DNA from: Myxococcales bacterium
Lineage (GTDB): Bacteria > Myxococcota_A > Polyangia > Polyangiales > Polyangiaceae
Assembly (NCBI GenBank): GCA_004193285.1
Contig: SECP01000018.1
Coordinates: 1-64,000 of the forward strand
Direction of reading: 5' to 3'
Length of the DNA stretch: 64,000 nt
The notes under the pieces are model-generated. The model saw nothing but the letters and a program-made list of their open reading frames with translations. It was not told the origin of the DNA and did not search any database. The stretch's first letter is position 1, and each line of letters begins with the position of its first letter. Of the stretch, positions 1 through 8,383 are shown in pieces. The position numbers and the translations under genes are program-made.

Positions 1-339
1 GGCGCCGCCAGCGCCCCCGCCGCCAGCGCCACCGCCCGCGCCCCCACTACCTCCGCTTCCGGCGGCGCCTCCGCCGCTGCTCCCGCTCGTCCCCGCGGTC
101 GCCGCGTCCCCCCCGGAGCCCGCGCCGCCGGAAGCTGCCTTCCCCCCGTTACCCGCTGTGCCGCTGCCCGAGGTTCCACCAGACCCCGCGTTCGAGAACA
201 TCCCCGCGCTGCCGGCGTGCGGCGCTCCGGCCGCTCCTCCGCCCGGAGGAGAGCCGTCGTCGCCGCACGCGGCGGAGGCGACTAGCAGCAAGAGTACTCC
301 GAGGTACCACCATCGTGCGGGAGTGACAGGGGTGAGCAT
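1..339 (-). CDS. Gly/Ser-rich lipoprotein, N-terminal part (runs off window)
   Basis: Reading leftward from ATG at 339, the frame stays open to the window edge (113 codons, no stop). The N-terminus has Arg and a hydrophobic segment ending in VASAACGDD, so Cys25 is a plausible lipidation site of a signal peptidase II signal. After this the chain is almost only Gly, Ala, Ser and Thr in GGSGG-like runs, a linker common in myxobacterial surface lipoproteins. The functional domain would lie to the left of the window, so no role can be given. It is divergent from the kinase gene at 606. Confidence 0.65.
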   Translation of the reverse strand, partial: MLTPVTPARWWYLGVLLLLVASAACGDDGSPPGGGAAGAPHAGSAGMFSNAGSGGTSGSGTAGNGGKAASGGAGSGGDAATAGTSGSSGGGAAGSGGSGGAGGGAGGGGAGGA

Positions 340-605
340 GAATATCAGGCCGCGTGGGCTCACGCAGCTCACCCCTACAGTGGCGCTGCTTGCGCCTTTC
401 CGTCGCTAGCCATGTCCGCGGCCAGCCGTGACGACCGCACCTTTCCCGACACGCTTCCGGCTAGCTGCCGTTCGAATCCCATCTCACGTGAGCGGTGCGC
501 GCGAATGCAGCTCCTGAAAGCGGCGTGGGTGTCGGAGCGAGGCTCACCAATCTGGTCGCGTCACCCTGCTGGGTCGTCCGCCAGCTGCTACGCTCGAATG
601 TTCTT

Positions 606-2102
606 ATGAGCTCGGCGAGAGCCAATCCTTACCGCGTCGTGGGCCGGTACCGAGTCTATTCCGAGCTCGCTTCCGGAGGCATGGCCACCGTGCACTTGGG
701 GTGCCTTCGCGGCGCGGCCGGCTTTTCCAAGCTCGTCGCGATCAAGTGTTTGCACCAAGAGTTTGCCGCGGAAGAGTCGTTCGTCTCCATGTTTTTGGAC
801 GAGGCGCGCCTAGCGTCTTCCATTCATCACCCCAACGTCGTCGCCTCTCTGGATGTGGTGGCGGAGCAGGGTGAGCTCTTGGTCGTCATGGAGTACGTCC
901 ATGGCGAGACCCTGGCCGGCGCGCTGCGGCTGGCTCGGCAAGCCGGGGAGCTCGCGCCGGTGCCGGTCGTGGCCCGAATCATGTGCGACGCGCTGGAGGG
1001 GTTGCACGCTGCCCACACCGCGAGCCTCGCCGGGAGCTCGCTCAACATCGTGCACCGCGACGTCTCACCCCAGAACATCATGGTGGGCGCCGACGGCAAC
1101 ACCAAGGTGCTGGACTTCGGCATCGCTCAAGCGGCGCTGCGCTCGCACGCGACCAGCGCGGGGACGGTCAAGGGCAAGGTCGCTTACATGTCACCGGAGC
1201 AGGCGAGAGGGCTCCCGGTGGATGCGCGGACGGACGTGTTCGCCTCGGGCGTCGTGCTGTGGGAGGCGCTCACCGGTCGGCGGCTGTTTTTCGCCGCGGA
1301 CTCGCGCGACGCGATGGCGCTCCTGCTCACGTCCGAAATTGCGGCCCCCAGCAGCATCGTCCCGCAGCTGGGGCGCGAGCTGGACGCGGTCGTGCTCAAA
1401 GCCCTGGCGCGGGATCGCGACGAGCGCTTCGCGAGCGCGCATGAGCTGGCCGAGGCGCTGCGCGCGGTGGCCGGTGAGGGCTCCCGCAAAGAGGTGGCGG
1501 AATGGGTGGCGCGGCTCGCCAAGGATGGGCTCGCGCATCGTCTCGAGCTTTTGCAGGCGCTCGAAGCCAGCGCCATCCACACGCCGGCCGAGCTCACCTT
1601 GTCGAAGCTGTCGCGTAGCTCGCCGCGCGCCGCGCCCGTCCCGGCCTTCGCTGAGCAAACTCAGGCCCAAGTGACGGTCACCACGTCGGTGCTGCCAACC
1701 GCCCAGCGGCAGCGCAGCTGGCATCGCAAGGCCTCCTGGTGGGCGGCGGCCGCTGGCGTCACGATCGCCCTCAGCGCGGTTGCGTGGCTGCTGCGCGCCG
1801 CCCCGCCGAGCCAGCCGACCGCTACCGCTTCGTCCTCCGCCTCGCTCAGCGCGGTGGAGGTACACACCGCGCCGCCAGCGCCTGCACCACCACCGGCGCT
1901 CCCCGCCGCTCCCGCCCCGCCGCTGGTCCAAGCCGAGCAGCTTCCGCTTGCCGCCGTAGCGCCGCCGCCGGCCCCGAAGTTGCTCAAAAAGCCGGTCACG
2001 CGCGAAGCCTCCACCCTCGCCACGACGACCGCCAAGTCCTGTTCGCCGCCCTACCGAATCGATGCCGCGGGCGTGCGGCGAGTGAAGCCCGAATGCCTAT
2101 GA
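606..2102 (+). CDS. Membrane-anchored Ser/Thr protein kinase (Hanks type)
   Basis: This 498-residue protein has a cytoplasmic kinase domain at about residues 12-285. It shows a glycine loop (ELASGGMATV), the ATP-binding lysine in VAIK, catalytic HRDVSPQN near residue 148, DFG near residue 170 and MSPEQARG in the activation segment. One hydrophobic segment at about 374-398 should anchor it, followed by a Pro/Ala-rich outer tail of about 100 residues with no recognised sensor domain. The ATG at 606 is chosen because the residues before it look non-coding. Its stop overlaps the next start (ATGA), so it probably shares a transcript with the two secreted proteins that follow. Confidence 0.93.
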   Translation: MSSARANPYRVVGRYRVYSELASGGMATVHLGCLRGAAGFSKLVAIKCLHQEFAAEESFVSMFLDEARLASSIHHPNVVASLDVVAEQGELLVVMEYVHGETLAGALRLARQAGELAPVPVVARIMCDALEGLHAAHTASLAGSSLNIVHRDVSPQNIMVGADGNTKVLDFGIAQAALRSHATSAGTVKGKVAYMSPEQARGLPVDARTDVFASGVVLWEALTGRRLFFAADSRDAMALLLTSEIAAPSSIVPQLGRELDAVVLKALARDRDERFASAHELAEALRAVAGEGSRKEVAEWVARLAKDGLAHRLELLQALEASAIHTPAELTLSKLSRSSPRAAPVPAFAEQTQAQVTVTTSVLPTAQRQRSWHRKASWWAAAAGVTIALSAVAWLLRAAPPSQPTATASSSASLSAVEVHTAPPAPAPPPALPAAPAPPLVQAEQLPLAAVAPPPAPKLLKKPVTREASTLATTTAKSCSPPYRIDAAGVRRVKPECL

Positions 2103-2968
2103 CGTACCGATGGTTCTTTGCGCTCGGCCTCGCCTTGGCGAGCGCGTCAGTCGGCGCGGTTGCCCGCGCGGAAGAGGGCGCCGCCGCTCCTGCGGGCACG
2201 CCCTCCAGCGCAGAGTGTGCTCAGTCCTACGAGCAGGCCCAGGAGCAGCGCAAGTCCGGAGCGCTCGTCGCCGCCCGCGACACCTTGCGGCTCTGCGCGC
2301 GCGACGAGTGCCCGGGCTTCATCCGTACGGATTGCCTCGCCTGGCACGCAGAGGTGCAAGCCGAGCTGCCCACGTTGGTGCTCAGCGCGACGAGCGAGGG
2401 GCGAGATCTCACCCACGTTACCGTCACCGAGGGCGGGGGACGAGTGCTCGCGACGCGGCTCGAAGGACAGGTCATCGAGCTCGATCCGGGTGAGTACGAT
2501 CTCGGCTTCTCTGCGCCAGGAACGCAGCCTCAGACGGTGCGCTTCGTGGTGGCGCGCGGTGAGCGCAATCGGCTGCTACGGGTGGAGTTGCTGCCCATCG
2601 CGGCCGCGGTCCCGGCCCCCTCTCGCCCGCCGCCACCGCGCTTCGAGCGGTCGCTCACCGTGCCCGCCATCTTCACCGGCGTAGCGCTGGTCGGTGTCTC
2701 CGGTTTCGCCGCGCTCGGTGCGTGGGGGCGTTCTTCCGAGTCCAAGCTCGAGGGCAGCTGCGCCCCTCAGTGCGCAAAGGATGAGGTTGCGGCGGTACGT
2801 ACGAAATACGTCTTGGCCGACGTGTCGCTCGGCGTCGGCGCGGCGAGCTTGGTCCTCGCCGCGTACACCTTCTTCCGGCAAAGTCCGCCCGGTCCGAGCG
2901 GTGCCACCGGCGTCGGTGTGCAAGCGGGCCCGCAGGTTGCTGGCGTGACGTACGGCGGTCGCTTCTGA
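2099..2968 (+). CDS. Secreted protein with PEGA-like segment, kinase-coupled
   Basis: This 289-residue protein starts with a signal peptide (about residues 1-22, cleavage near VARAEE). A Cys-containing helical stretch follows (QSYEQAQEQRKSG ... CPGF). Then comes a beta-rich segment around residues 95-165 with the LDPGEYDL pattern typical of PEGA-like surface domains. Two hydrophobic segments close the protein (about 190-210 and 240-260). The start at 2099 gives a 4-base ATGA overlap with the kinase stop; an ATG two codons upstream (2093) is also possible. Proteins of this build are common next to myxobacterial kinases, but their function is unknown. Confidence 0.8.
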   Translation: MTYRWFFALGLALASASVGAVARAEEGAAAPAGTPSSAECAQSYEQAQEQRKSGALVAARDTLRLCARDECPGFIRTDCLAWHAEVQAELPTLVLSATSEGRDLTHVTVTEGGGRVLATRLEGQVIELDPGEYDLGFSAPGTQPQTVRFVVARGERNRLLRVELLPIAAAVPAPSRPPPPRFERSLTVPAIFTGVALVGVSGFAALGAWGRSSESKLEGSCAPQCAKDEVAAVRTKYVLADVSLGVGAASLVLAAYTFFRQSPPGPSGATGVGVQAGPQVAGVTYGGRF

Positions 2969-4425
2969 TGCCCCGACCCTCGTTGCTGGCCCAAAGCTTC
3001 GCGCTGGGGTGGCTGCTCGGTGGCTGCTCGCTTCATTCGCTGGACTACCTGGAAGCGGGCGGCGGCGGGCTTGCGGGTGTCAGCGGCGGAGGTAGCAGCG
3101 CGGGGGCGGCCGCGAGCGGAGCTTCCGCCTCGGTGGGCGGCGCTTCCAGCGGCTCCAGCAACGAGGGCGGGGAGCCCAGCTCCGGCGGAAGCAGCGGCCC
3201 TGGCGGCGGAAGCGGCGGCGAGGTCGCGAGCCCGCCGGACTGCACCGACTCGCTCACCACTTCCGACGAAACGGACGTCGACTGCGGGGGGCGAACCTGC
3301 GCGCCGTGCACCGCCGACCAAGCGTGCGTCACCGGGACCGACTGCGAGAGCGCCATCTGCACCAATCAGGTTTGCCAAGCGCCGAGTTGCTACGACCTCG
3401 CGCTCAACGGCGACGAGTCGGACAAGAACTGCGGCGGCTCTTGCCCGAAGTGCGCGGCCGGCATGCACTGCGATGCGGACGAAGACTGCGCTACCGGCAA
3501 GTGCCAAGACGGCATGTGCGTCTCGGCCACTTGCGTGGAGGGGGTGCTGGCGAGCGGTTGTCCGCTCCTCGTCGACAACACGCCGTACTCGTTTTCCCCT
3601 TCGCACGCGCCGAGCAAGTGCCTGGACGACAGCGCCCTCTCGGTGGAAAACGGCACCCCCATGTTGATCTGGGGCTGTCGACAAGAGCTCCAGCAGACGT
3701 TCTGGGCGGTAGACCACCTGGACGGCTTCTTCGCGCTCCGGAGCGCGATCAGCGGCAAGTGCTTGCAAGTGCGCGGCTCGAGCGAGGTGGACGGCGCGTT
3801 CATCGAGCAGTTCACGTGCGACTTCACTCCCAGCCAGCTGTGGAAGCCGGTGCGGGTCGACGACGCCCTCATGCGCCTGTCCTCGCAGCTGACCGGGTTC
3901 TACCTGGACGTCGCGGGGAACAACGTGGCCAGCGACGGCCAAGAGGTCACGCAGAGCGAAGCCGGCGACAGCGCCGACACCCGTTGGCGGGTGACGAAGC
4001 GCACGGCTGCTTCTTACGTGACCTTCTCGCCCTACGCGAACAAGGCGGTGCGGATTCGTCACGACGACTCGACCGCCGAGGTCACGACCGCCGACGACGA
4101 AGACTCGCACTGGAAGGTCGTCCCAGGCTTATACGACGCCTCGCTGGTCTCATTTCAAGCTCGCGACGACCCCGGGCGTTACTTGCGCCACGCTGCTTGG
4201 CGTCTGTGGGCTGACAACAACGATGGGTCGACGCAGTTCATGCGAGACGCGACCTTTCGGTTTCGAAATCCGCTCGTCGGCAGCAACCTGCTCTCCAAGT
4301 CCTTCGAATCGATCAACTACCCTGGGTACTTCTGGGTGCGCGAAGGCAGCACCGCCGCGCTGCGCCAGCAGCAAGACTCGGCCGCCTTCAAAGAGTCGGC
4401 CACCTGGTGGCTGGTCGAACGCTGA
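2968..4425 (+). CDS. Lipoprotein with Cys-rich repeats and ricin/AbfB-like lectin domains
   Basis: The ATG shares its A with the preceding TGA, so translation is coupled. Of 485 residues, the first 20 form a lipoprotein signal (lipobox LLGGC). A Gly/Ser linker reaches to about residue 85. Two Cys-rich units follow (DCGGRTCAPC and NCGGSCPKC), a repeat type frequent in myxobacterial surface proteins. Residues about 195-355 read as a ricin-type beta-trefoil (SGKCLQV, SQLWKP). The C-terminal part (VSFQARDDPGRYLRH, then SINYPGYFWVR) matches the arabinofuranosidase B sugar-binding pattern. No catalytic domain is visible, so a surface carbohydrate-binding protein is inferred. Confidence 0.85.
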   Translation: MPRPSLLAQSFALGWLLGGCSLHSLDYLEAGGGGLAGVSGGGSSAGAAASGASASVGGASSGSSNEGGEPSSGGSSGPGGGSGGEVASPPDCTDSLTTSDETDVDCGGRTCAPCTADQACVTGTDCESAICTNQVCQAPSCYDLALNGDESDKNCGGSCPKCAAGMHCDADEDCATGKCQDGMCVSATCVEGVLASGCPLLVDNTPYSFSPSHAPSKCLDDSALSVENGTPMLIWGCRQELQQTFWAVDHLDGFFALRSAISGKCLQVRGSSEVDGAFIEQFTCDFTPSQLWKPVRVDDALMRLSSQLTGFYLDVAGNNVASDGQEVTQSEAGDSADTRWRVTKRTAASYVTFSPYANKAVRIRHDDSTAEVTTADDEDSHWKVVPGLYDASLVSFQARDDPGRYLRHAAWRLWADNNDGSTQFMRDATFRFRNPLVGSNLLSKSFESINYPGYFWVREGSTAALRQQQDSAAFKESATWWLVER

Positions 4426-4427
4426 GC

Positions 4428-4445
4428 GGCCCCCCGGGCGGGGCC
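4428..4445 (+). terminator. GC hairpin after the kinase/lectin unit
   Basis: GGCCCC and GGGGCC form a 6-bp stem with a 6-base loop three bases after the lipoprotein stop. There is no T-run, so intrinsic termination is not assured. Confidence 0.4.
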
Positions 4446-4561
4446 TGACGACCGTCTGACGTCAGCGTAATCGTCTACTCGTACGCAATCGTCACCGGGT
4501 GCTCGAAATCCGGCCCGCCTCGCGATCAAACCCGACCGTTGCGGGAATTCGAAGGGGCGCG

Positions 4562-5416
4562 ATGGACGACTCAACCTTGGGCAACCGCCCCCTGCCGGAG
4601 TCCGCTCAGAGGATCGCCTCGATGGACGTACAGGAGCTCACCCAAAAGTTTCTGACGCGTGTCGCAGCGCCGACCGGCTTCGACGTGCTGTTCGACTACC
4701 TGCCCGACGTTTACTTCTTCGTGAAGGACGCACAAGGCCGGTTCGTGCGCGTCAACGACGCCTTCCTCAAGCTCGTCCGCAAGAGCGGCGAAGGCGACGT
4801 CATCGGCGCTCGCGACTACGACGTCTTTCCACCGAGCTTGGCCGAGAGCTACATGCGCGACGACCGCGTGGTGCTGGAAACGAGCCGCGCCATCATCGAC
4901 AAGGCCGAGTTGATGAAGAATCCCGACGGGAGCATCGACTGGTTTTGCACCACGAAGCTGCCGCTCTTGGACGGCGAGGGAAACGCGATCGGCGTCTGCG
5001 GCATCACCCGCGACGTGAAGAAGATGAACGCGAGCAACGCCCGCTTCTTGTGCTGGGAGCCGGTGCTCACGACGATGCTGAACGAGTACGCCACCCCGTT
5101 GCAGGTCCCGGACTTGGCGCGCCGGGTCTCTCTGTCCGTCAGTCAGTTCAATCGCCAGTTCCGTAAGCGCTTCCACACGACGCCCCGCGCCTACCTCACC
5201 AGCGTGCGCCTGAACGCGGCTTGCCACCTGCTGCTCTCCACGGATCTGTCGATGGCCGAGGTAGCGTCGCGCACCGGCTTCTACGATCACAGTCATCTCA
5301 CGAACCATTTCGTGAAGGCGCTCGGACAGCCGCCGTCCAAGTACCGGCTGCGCCATGCGAGCTCGCGTGCGGCAATGGCGGCCAGCAAGGTCGCGCCGCG
5401 CCTATTTTCCAAGTAA
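4562..5416 (+). CDS. PAS domain-AraC family transcriptional regulator
   Basis: This 284-residue protein has an N-terminal PAS domain (about residues 40-150; DVYFFVKDAQGRFVRVND, ending in GITRDVKK). The C-terminal AraC/XylS DNA-binding domain spans about 180-270 (double helix-turn-helix; VARRTGF-like text AEVASRTGFYDHSHLTNHF). A PAS sensor on an AraC head is less common than a cupin, and suggests response to a bound small molecule or redox state. The ATG at 4562 is chosen because AAGGGG lies about 8 bases upstream; an in-frame ATG at 4622 would remove 20 residues before the PAS domain. No obvious target gene is linked. Confidence 0.9.
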   Translation: MDDSTLGNRPLPESAQRIASMDVQELTQKFLTRVAAPTGFDVLFDYLPDVYFFVKDAQGRFVRVNDAFLKLVRKSGEGDVIGARDYDVFPPSLAESYMRDDRVVLETSRAIIDKAELMKNPDGSIDWFCTTKLPLLDGEGNAIGVCGITRDVKKMNASNARFLCWEPVLTTMLNEYATPLQVPDLARRVSLSVSQFNRQFRKRFHTTPRAYLTSVRLNAACHLLLSTDLSMAEVASRTGFYDHSHLTNHFVKALGQPPSKYRLRHASSRAAMAASKVAPRLFSK

Positions 5417-5467
5417 ACGCGCCTCACGTGCAAAGCGCTGCGGCTCCGGGCCAAAGCTCGGAGTTTC

Positions 5468-6157
5468 TTGAAACGCCTTCGGCTCGAAGCGTCACTCACG
5501 CTTCGAGATCGGAGCTTTCTCGTGCTTGCAGCGCGCGCATTGACCTTCTTCGAGGGACCGCAGGGACCCTCTCGATCGCCGCCCCGTGACTGGGCGGCGA
5601 TCAGTGACGCCGAGCTAGGGCAAGCGCTCCTGCAAGGGGAGCCAGGCGCGCAGCACGCGGCGTGGCAACGCTTCTTACCGGTCGTCCGTGCGATGGTCCG
5701 GCGTCGTTTGGGCGGAAGCGCGGACGTGGAGGACGTGGTTCAAGACGCCTTCATCGCCCTGTTCAGCAGCGTGACGCTCCTGCGCGAGCCAGGCGCACTG
5801 CGAGCGTTCGCGCTCACGATCACGGTGCGCGTCTTGAATCGCGAAGCGCACCGGCGTTCGCGGGCGAGCATCGTCGCCCTCGATGGGGACGCGGGCTTGG
5901 AGGAGCTGGCGTGCGAAGAGGCGGACCCGGCAACGAGGCACGCCTACTCTGCGCTTCAGACCCTCGTGAACCGGCTTCGAGCGCGGGAGCGCCGCGCCTT
6001 TACGCTCCGCTTCGTCGGTGGCTTGAATGCTCCGGAGGTCGCGACGGCGCTCGGCGTTTCCGTGCCCACCGTCAGACGAGTGCTGTCCAGCGCCGCTCAG
6101 CGCGTCAACTCGTGGGCCAGTCGAGACCCGTTCCTCGCGGACTACCTACCGCGCTGA
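5468..6157 (+). CDS. ECF-type RNA polymerase sigma factor
   Basis: Sigma-70 region 2 lies at about residues 60-130 (AWQRFLPVVRAMVRRRL ... DVEDVVQDAFIALF). Region 4 lies near 160-215 (LRARERRAFTLRFVGGLNAPEVATALGVSVPTVRRVL). The frame opens with TTG at 5468; GTG at 5522 (GGAG about 13 bases upstream) is an equally good start and would give 211 residues. No anti-sigma gene is adjacent in the same direction; the next genes run convergently. It is distinct in sequence from the ECF factor encoded at 6841-7434. Confidence 0.85.
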   Translation: MKRLRLEASLTLRDRSFLVLAARALTFFEGPQGPSRSPPRDWAAISDAELGQALLQGEPGAQHAAWQRFLPVVRAMVRRRLGGSADVEDVVQDAFIALFSSVTLLREPGALRAFALTITVRVLNREAHRRSRASIVALDGDAGLEELACEEADPATRHAYSALQTLVNRLRARERRAFTLRFVGGLNAPEVATALGVSVPTVRRVLSSAAQRVNSWASRDPFLADYLPR

Positions 6158-6160
6158 GCC

Positions 6161-6844
6161 TCAGCCGCCGGTCTTCGAAAAGCCGCACGCTTGCTGGGCT
6201 CGCGCCAGGTGAGGCGAGCGTGGTGACGAGCGCGCCAGGCGAGTGAGCTCGGCCTCTGCCGCGCCGCGGTTGCCCAGCGCGCACAAGGCTTGAATGCGCG
6301 CGGCACGCCGTTCTTCCACCAGGCGCCCGCTGGGGAACCTCTGCTGGTGCTCGTTCAGCAGCCGCAGCGCCTCCGCGGGCCTGCCGCTTCGCAAGGCTCC
6401 GGTTGCCTTGGAGAGGATCCCGACCTCCTCCGCGAGCCGGTCCGCAGCGCGTAGCTGCCTCACCGCGGGAGCAGCCGGCGACGGTGAGGGCACCAACTCC
6501 TCGACCTCGCTCGGCGCGGCGGGGACCGAGGCCACGGACGGGTTCGCCGCGAGCGAAGTGGGAAAGCGCTGGGAGGGGGCGACCGTAGGCTCGGCAGGCG
6601 GGGGCTCCCGGAGCGCCCAGCTGGCGCCAAGCCCCGCCACGCCAACCCCCACGACCAGCCCGGCGACCTTTTGCCAGAGCACCCAGCGACCCGCGGTAGC
6701 CCCGGCGGCCGAAGCCACGACCGCGCCCTCGCCCAGACGCGACGCAAGGGCCGACGCGACGCGAGAGCGATCCGCGATGGTTGGCCGGAGCACCGACTGC
6801 CCGTCTCGAATCAAAGCTTGCGCGGCTTCGCTCAGCTCGCTCAT
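6161..6844 (-). CDS. Single-pass membrane protein with TPR-like tail, probable sigma partner
   Basis: This 227-residue protein has a short cytoplasmic N-terminus (about residues 1-55) and one transmembrane segment (WQKVAGLVVGVGVAGLGASW, about 57-78). A Pro/Ser/Val-rich linker follows, then a helical C-terminal part (about 140-225; GRPAEALRLLNEHQQRFP) that reads like tetratricopeptide repeats. Its ATG overlaps the stop of the upstream sigma gene (ATGA), so the two are translated together. By position and topology it is a candidate anti-sigma or sigma-modulating protein. No zinc-type anti-sigma motif (HxxxCxxC) is present, so this remains an inference. Confidence 0.75.
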   Translation of the reverse strand: MSELSEAAQALIRDGQSVLRPTIADRSRVASALASRLGEGAVVASAAGATAGRWVLWQKVAGLVVGVGVAGLGASWALREPPPAEPTVAPSQRFPTSLAANPSVASVPAAPSEVEELVPSPSPAAPAVRQLRAADRLAEEVGILSKATGALRSGRPAEALRLLNEHQQRFPSGRLVEERRAARIQALCALGNRGAAEAELTRLARSSPRSPHLARAQQACGFSKTGG

Positions 6845-7434
6845 GTGGCTGGTCCCTTCTGTCGCGCTGCGTGACGGGCCAGAGCGAGCTCGAAGGCCTG
6901 CCGCGCGGCACGTAGCCGTGAGTAGACCGTGTTGAGGGGGATGTCGAGCGCCTCCGCCATTTCAGGCGCGGTAAAGCCTTCTACCTCGGCTAGAACGAAG
7001 ACTTCACGCTTCTGCGGATCCAGCTCGGCTAGAAGCGCCAGGAGCAACCGCTGGCGGGCTGCCAGCTCCGTCAGGTCCAGCGGGGTCGCCGGCAATGGCT
7101 CCAGCCAATCCGCGATCTCGGCGTACTGCGCCCCGGACGCGTTTCGGTTTCGCTGCGCGCGGCGGTAGGTGCTGACCGTTCGCCTCGTAACGCCGTAAAC
7201 CCAGCTCCGCAGCGACTCCACTTGCTGGAGGGAGGACAGCTTGGAGTGGATGACGACGAAGACCTCCTGGACCACGTCGTCGATCGCGTCCTTCGCCACG
7301 CCGAGCTGGCGAACCGCCGACCAGACCAAGTCGAAGTAGCGCTCGTAGATGACGGCGAAAGGGGGCACGTCGCGCAGCGGCTCGCTCGGGGAGCCTGCGG
7401 GTAGCAGCTGCGCGGCCGAGGTACTTTCACCCAT
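6841..7434 (-). CDS. ECF-type RNA polymerase sigma factor
   Basis: This 197-residue protein has sigma region 2 (VIYERYFDLVWSAVRQLG ... DDVVQEVFVVIHSKL) and region 4 (LAELDPQKREVFVLAEVEGFTAPEMAEALDIPLNTVYSRLRAAR). The ATG at 7434 is favoured. Starts further upstream (7494) would add an odd Cys/His-rich leader (TTCHCCIQ) not typical of the family. It forms a coupled pair with the membrane protein gene that follows it. Confidence 0.9.
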   Translation of the reverse strand: MGESTSAAQLLPAGSPSEPLRDVPPFAVIYERYFDLVWSAVRQLGVAKDAIDDVVQEVFVVIHSKLSSLQQVESLRSWVYGVTRRTVSTYRRAQRNRNASGAQYAEIADWLEPLPATPLDLTELAARQRLLLALLAELDPQKREVFVLAEVEGFTAPEMAEALDIPLNTVYSRLRAARQAFELALARHAARQKGPAT

Positions 7435-7753
7435 CTGGATACAGCAGTGGCATGTCGTTATGACTTCCGTCGAAAATGCGCGGACGCCGACCATTGAGGA
7501 TAGCTGGAAGCGCGCAGCCTGCAGCCGGAGTCGCCGAAGCGTTCGAGAAACGTAGGAGGGCCGGCCCTCCCGTCCCACTTCATCCGACGCGGCTCCCAAA
7601 GGGAGTTGGCGAGGCGAGCAGAAAATTGAAGGGTTTGGAGGCCTCCGGCGCAACTACAGGTAGGTGAACGATTTCGCGCCGCGCTCCCCTTCATAGGTGG
7701 TGAGCGGCCGAGCTCCGGACCCGGAGCCCTCCCTGCCATCGCCGACCCAGAAA
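7435..7753. other. 319-bp divergent intergenic region
   Basis: This lies between the ECF sigma gene (leftward) and the tetR gene (rightward) and must hold both promoters. It contains two GC-rich palindromes, listed separately. No convincing -35/-10 pair or small gene was seen. Confidence 0.6.
7555..7570. promoter_or_regulatory. 16-bp perfect palindrome, candidate TetR operator
   Basis: GGAGGGCCGGCCCTCC is a perfect 16-base palindrome in the sigma/tetR intergenic region. A second palindrome with the same GGAGG edge, GGAGGCCTCC, sits at 7637-7646. TetR proteins often bind such sites beside their own gene. GC-rich palindromes also arise readily by chance in this genome. Confidence 0.4.
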
Positions 7754-8383
7754 ATGCCACGAAAACGAGCCACACCTCGCCACCTCAACGAGGTCATCGA
7801 CGCGGCGCTGTTCGTCGTGGACGAGGCGGGGATGGACGGCCTGACCATCCGCGGCGTCGCGGCGGCGTCCGGCGTGCCGACGATGACGCTCTACGCCTAC
7901 TTTCGTAGCAAGGACGAGCTCGTGGAGCTCATGGCCCTATCCGTCGTCGCTCGCCTCTTCGCGGTCACGCGGCGCTCCACGTGGCAGGCGACCATCGAGG
8001 AACTGTGCTTCCACGTGCGAGCCAGCATCCTCGCTCATCCCGGCTGGCTATCACTGCTCGGCAGACGAGAGCTCCCGAGCTCACCTCCGGTTCACGAGCA
8101 CGTGCGGGCGCTCATGCTGGGTTCCGGCATCCCGGAGCGCGTGGCCGCCCGAGCGGTCTTGGAGGCGAGCCTGCTGTCGCTCGGCCTCGCGCAGCTGCAG
8201 CTGTCGTTGCAGAGACAGCGTTCGGCGCCGGCACCAGGCGCCGAGCCTGCCAAGCGTGACCTGGATTGGGACGGCACCTTCGCCGCCACCGTCGCCCGCT
8301 GGATCGCCGGGCTGGAAACGGAAGCCGTCGCGCGGCCGCTCACGGCGCAGCCTCGAGTGGCTACAGCGTCTTCGACACCGTAA
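7754..8383 (+). CDS. TetR family transcriptional regulator
   Basis: This 209-residue protein has an N-terminal TetR helix-turn-helix (about residues 10-55; ALFVVDEAGMDGLTIRGVAAASGV, then TMTLYAYFRSKDEL). A helical ligand-binding domain follows, ending in a disordered, Ala/Pro-containing tail. The ATG at 7754 is preferred to GTG at 7697, because the extra residues would be Pro-rich and unlike the family. It overlaps the 3' end of the convergent gene at 8361. No efflux pump or enzyme is adjacent, so the target is unknown. Confidence 0.9.
   Translation: MPRKRATPRHLNEVIDAALFVVDEAGMDGLTIRGVAAASGVPTMTLYAYFRSKDELVELMALSVVARLFAVTRRSTWQATIEELCFHVRASILAHPGWLSLLGRRELPSSPPVHEHVRALMLGSGIPERVAARAVLEASLLSLGLAQLQLSLQRQRSAPAPGAEPAKRDLDWDGTFAATVARWIAGLETEAVARPLTAQPRVATASSTP

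Noticed and set aside
158-409. Rightward frame with Pro/Ala-rich peptide
   Set aside because: It is the antisense of the leftward lipoprotein gene, which has a clear signal peptide and Gly/Ser linker.
2767-4110. 447-codon leftward open frame opposite the lipoprotein gene
   Set aside because: It is Arg/Ala/Val-rich with no domain pattern and is the mirror of a strongly supported gene; long antisense frames are expected at this GC content.
4456-4465. CTGACGTCAG palindrome before the PAS-AraC gene
   Set aside because: Ten bases, single copy, no partner site; chance is likely.
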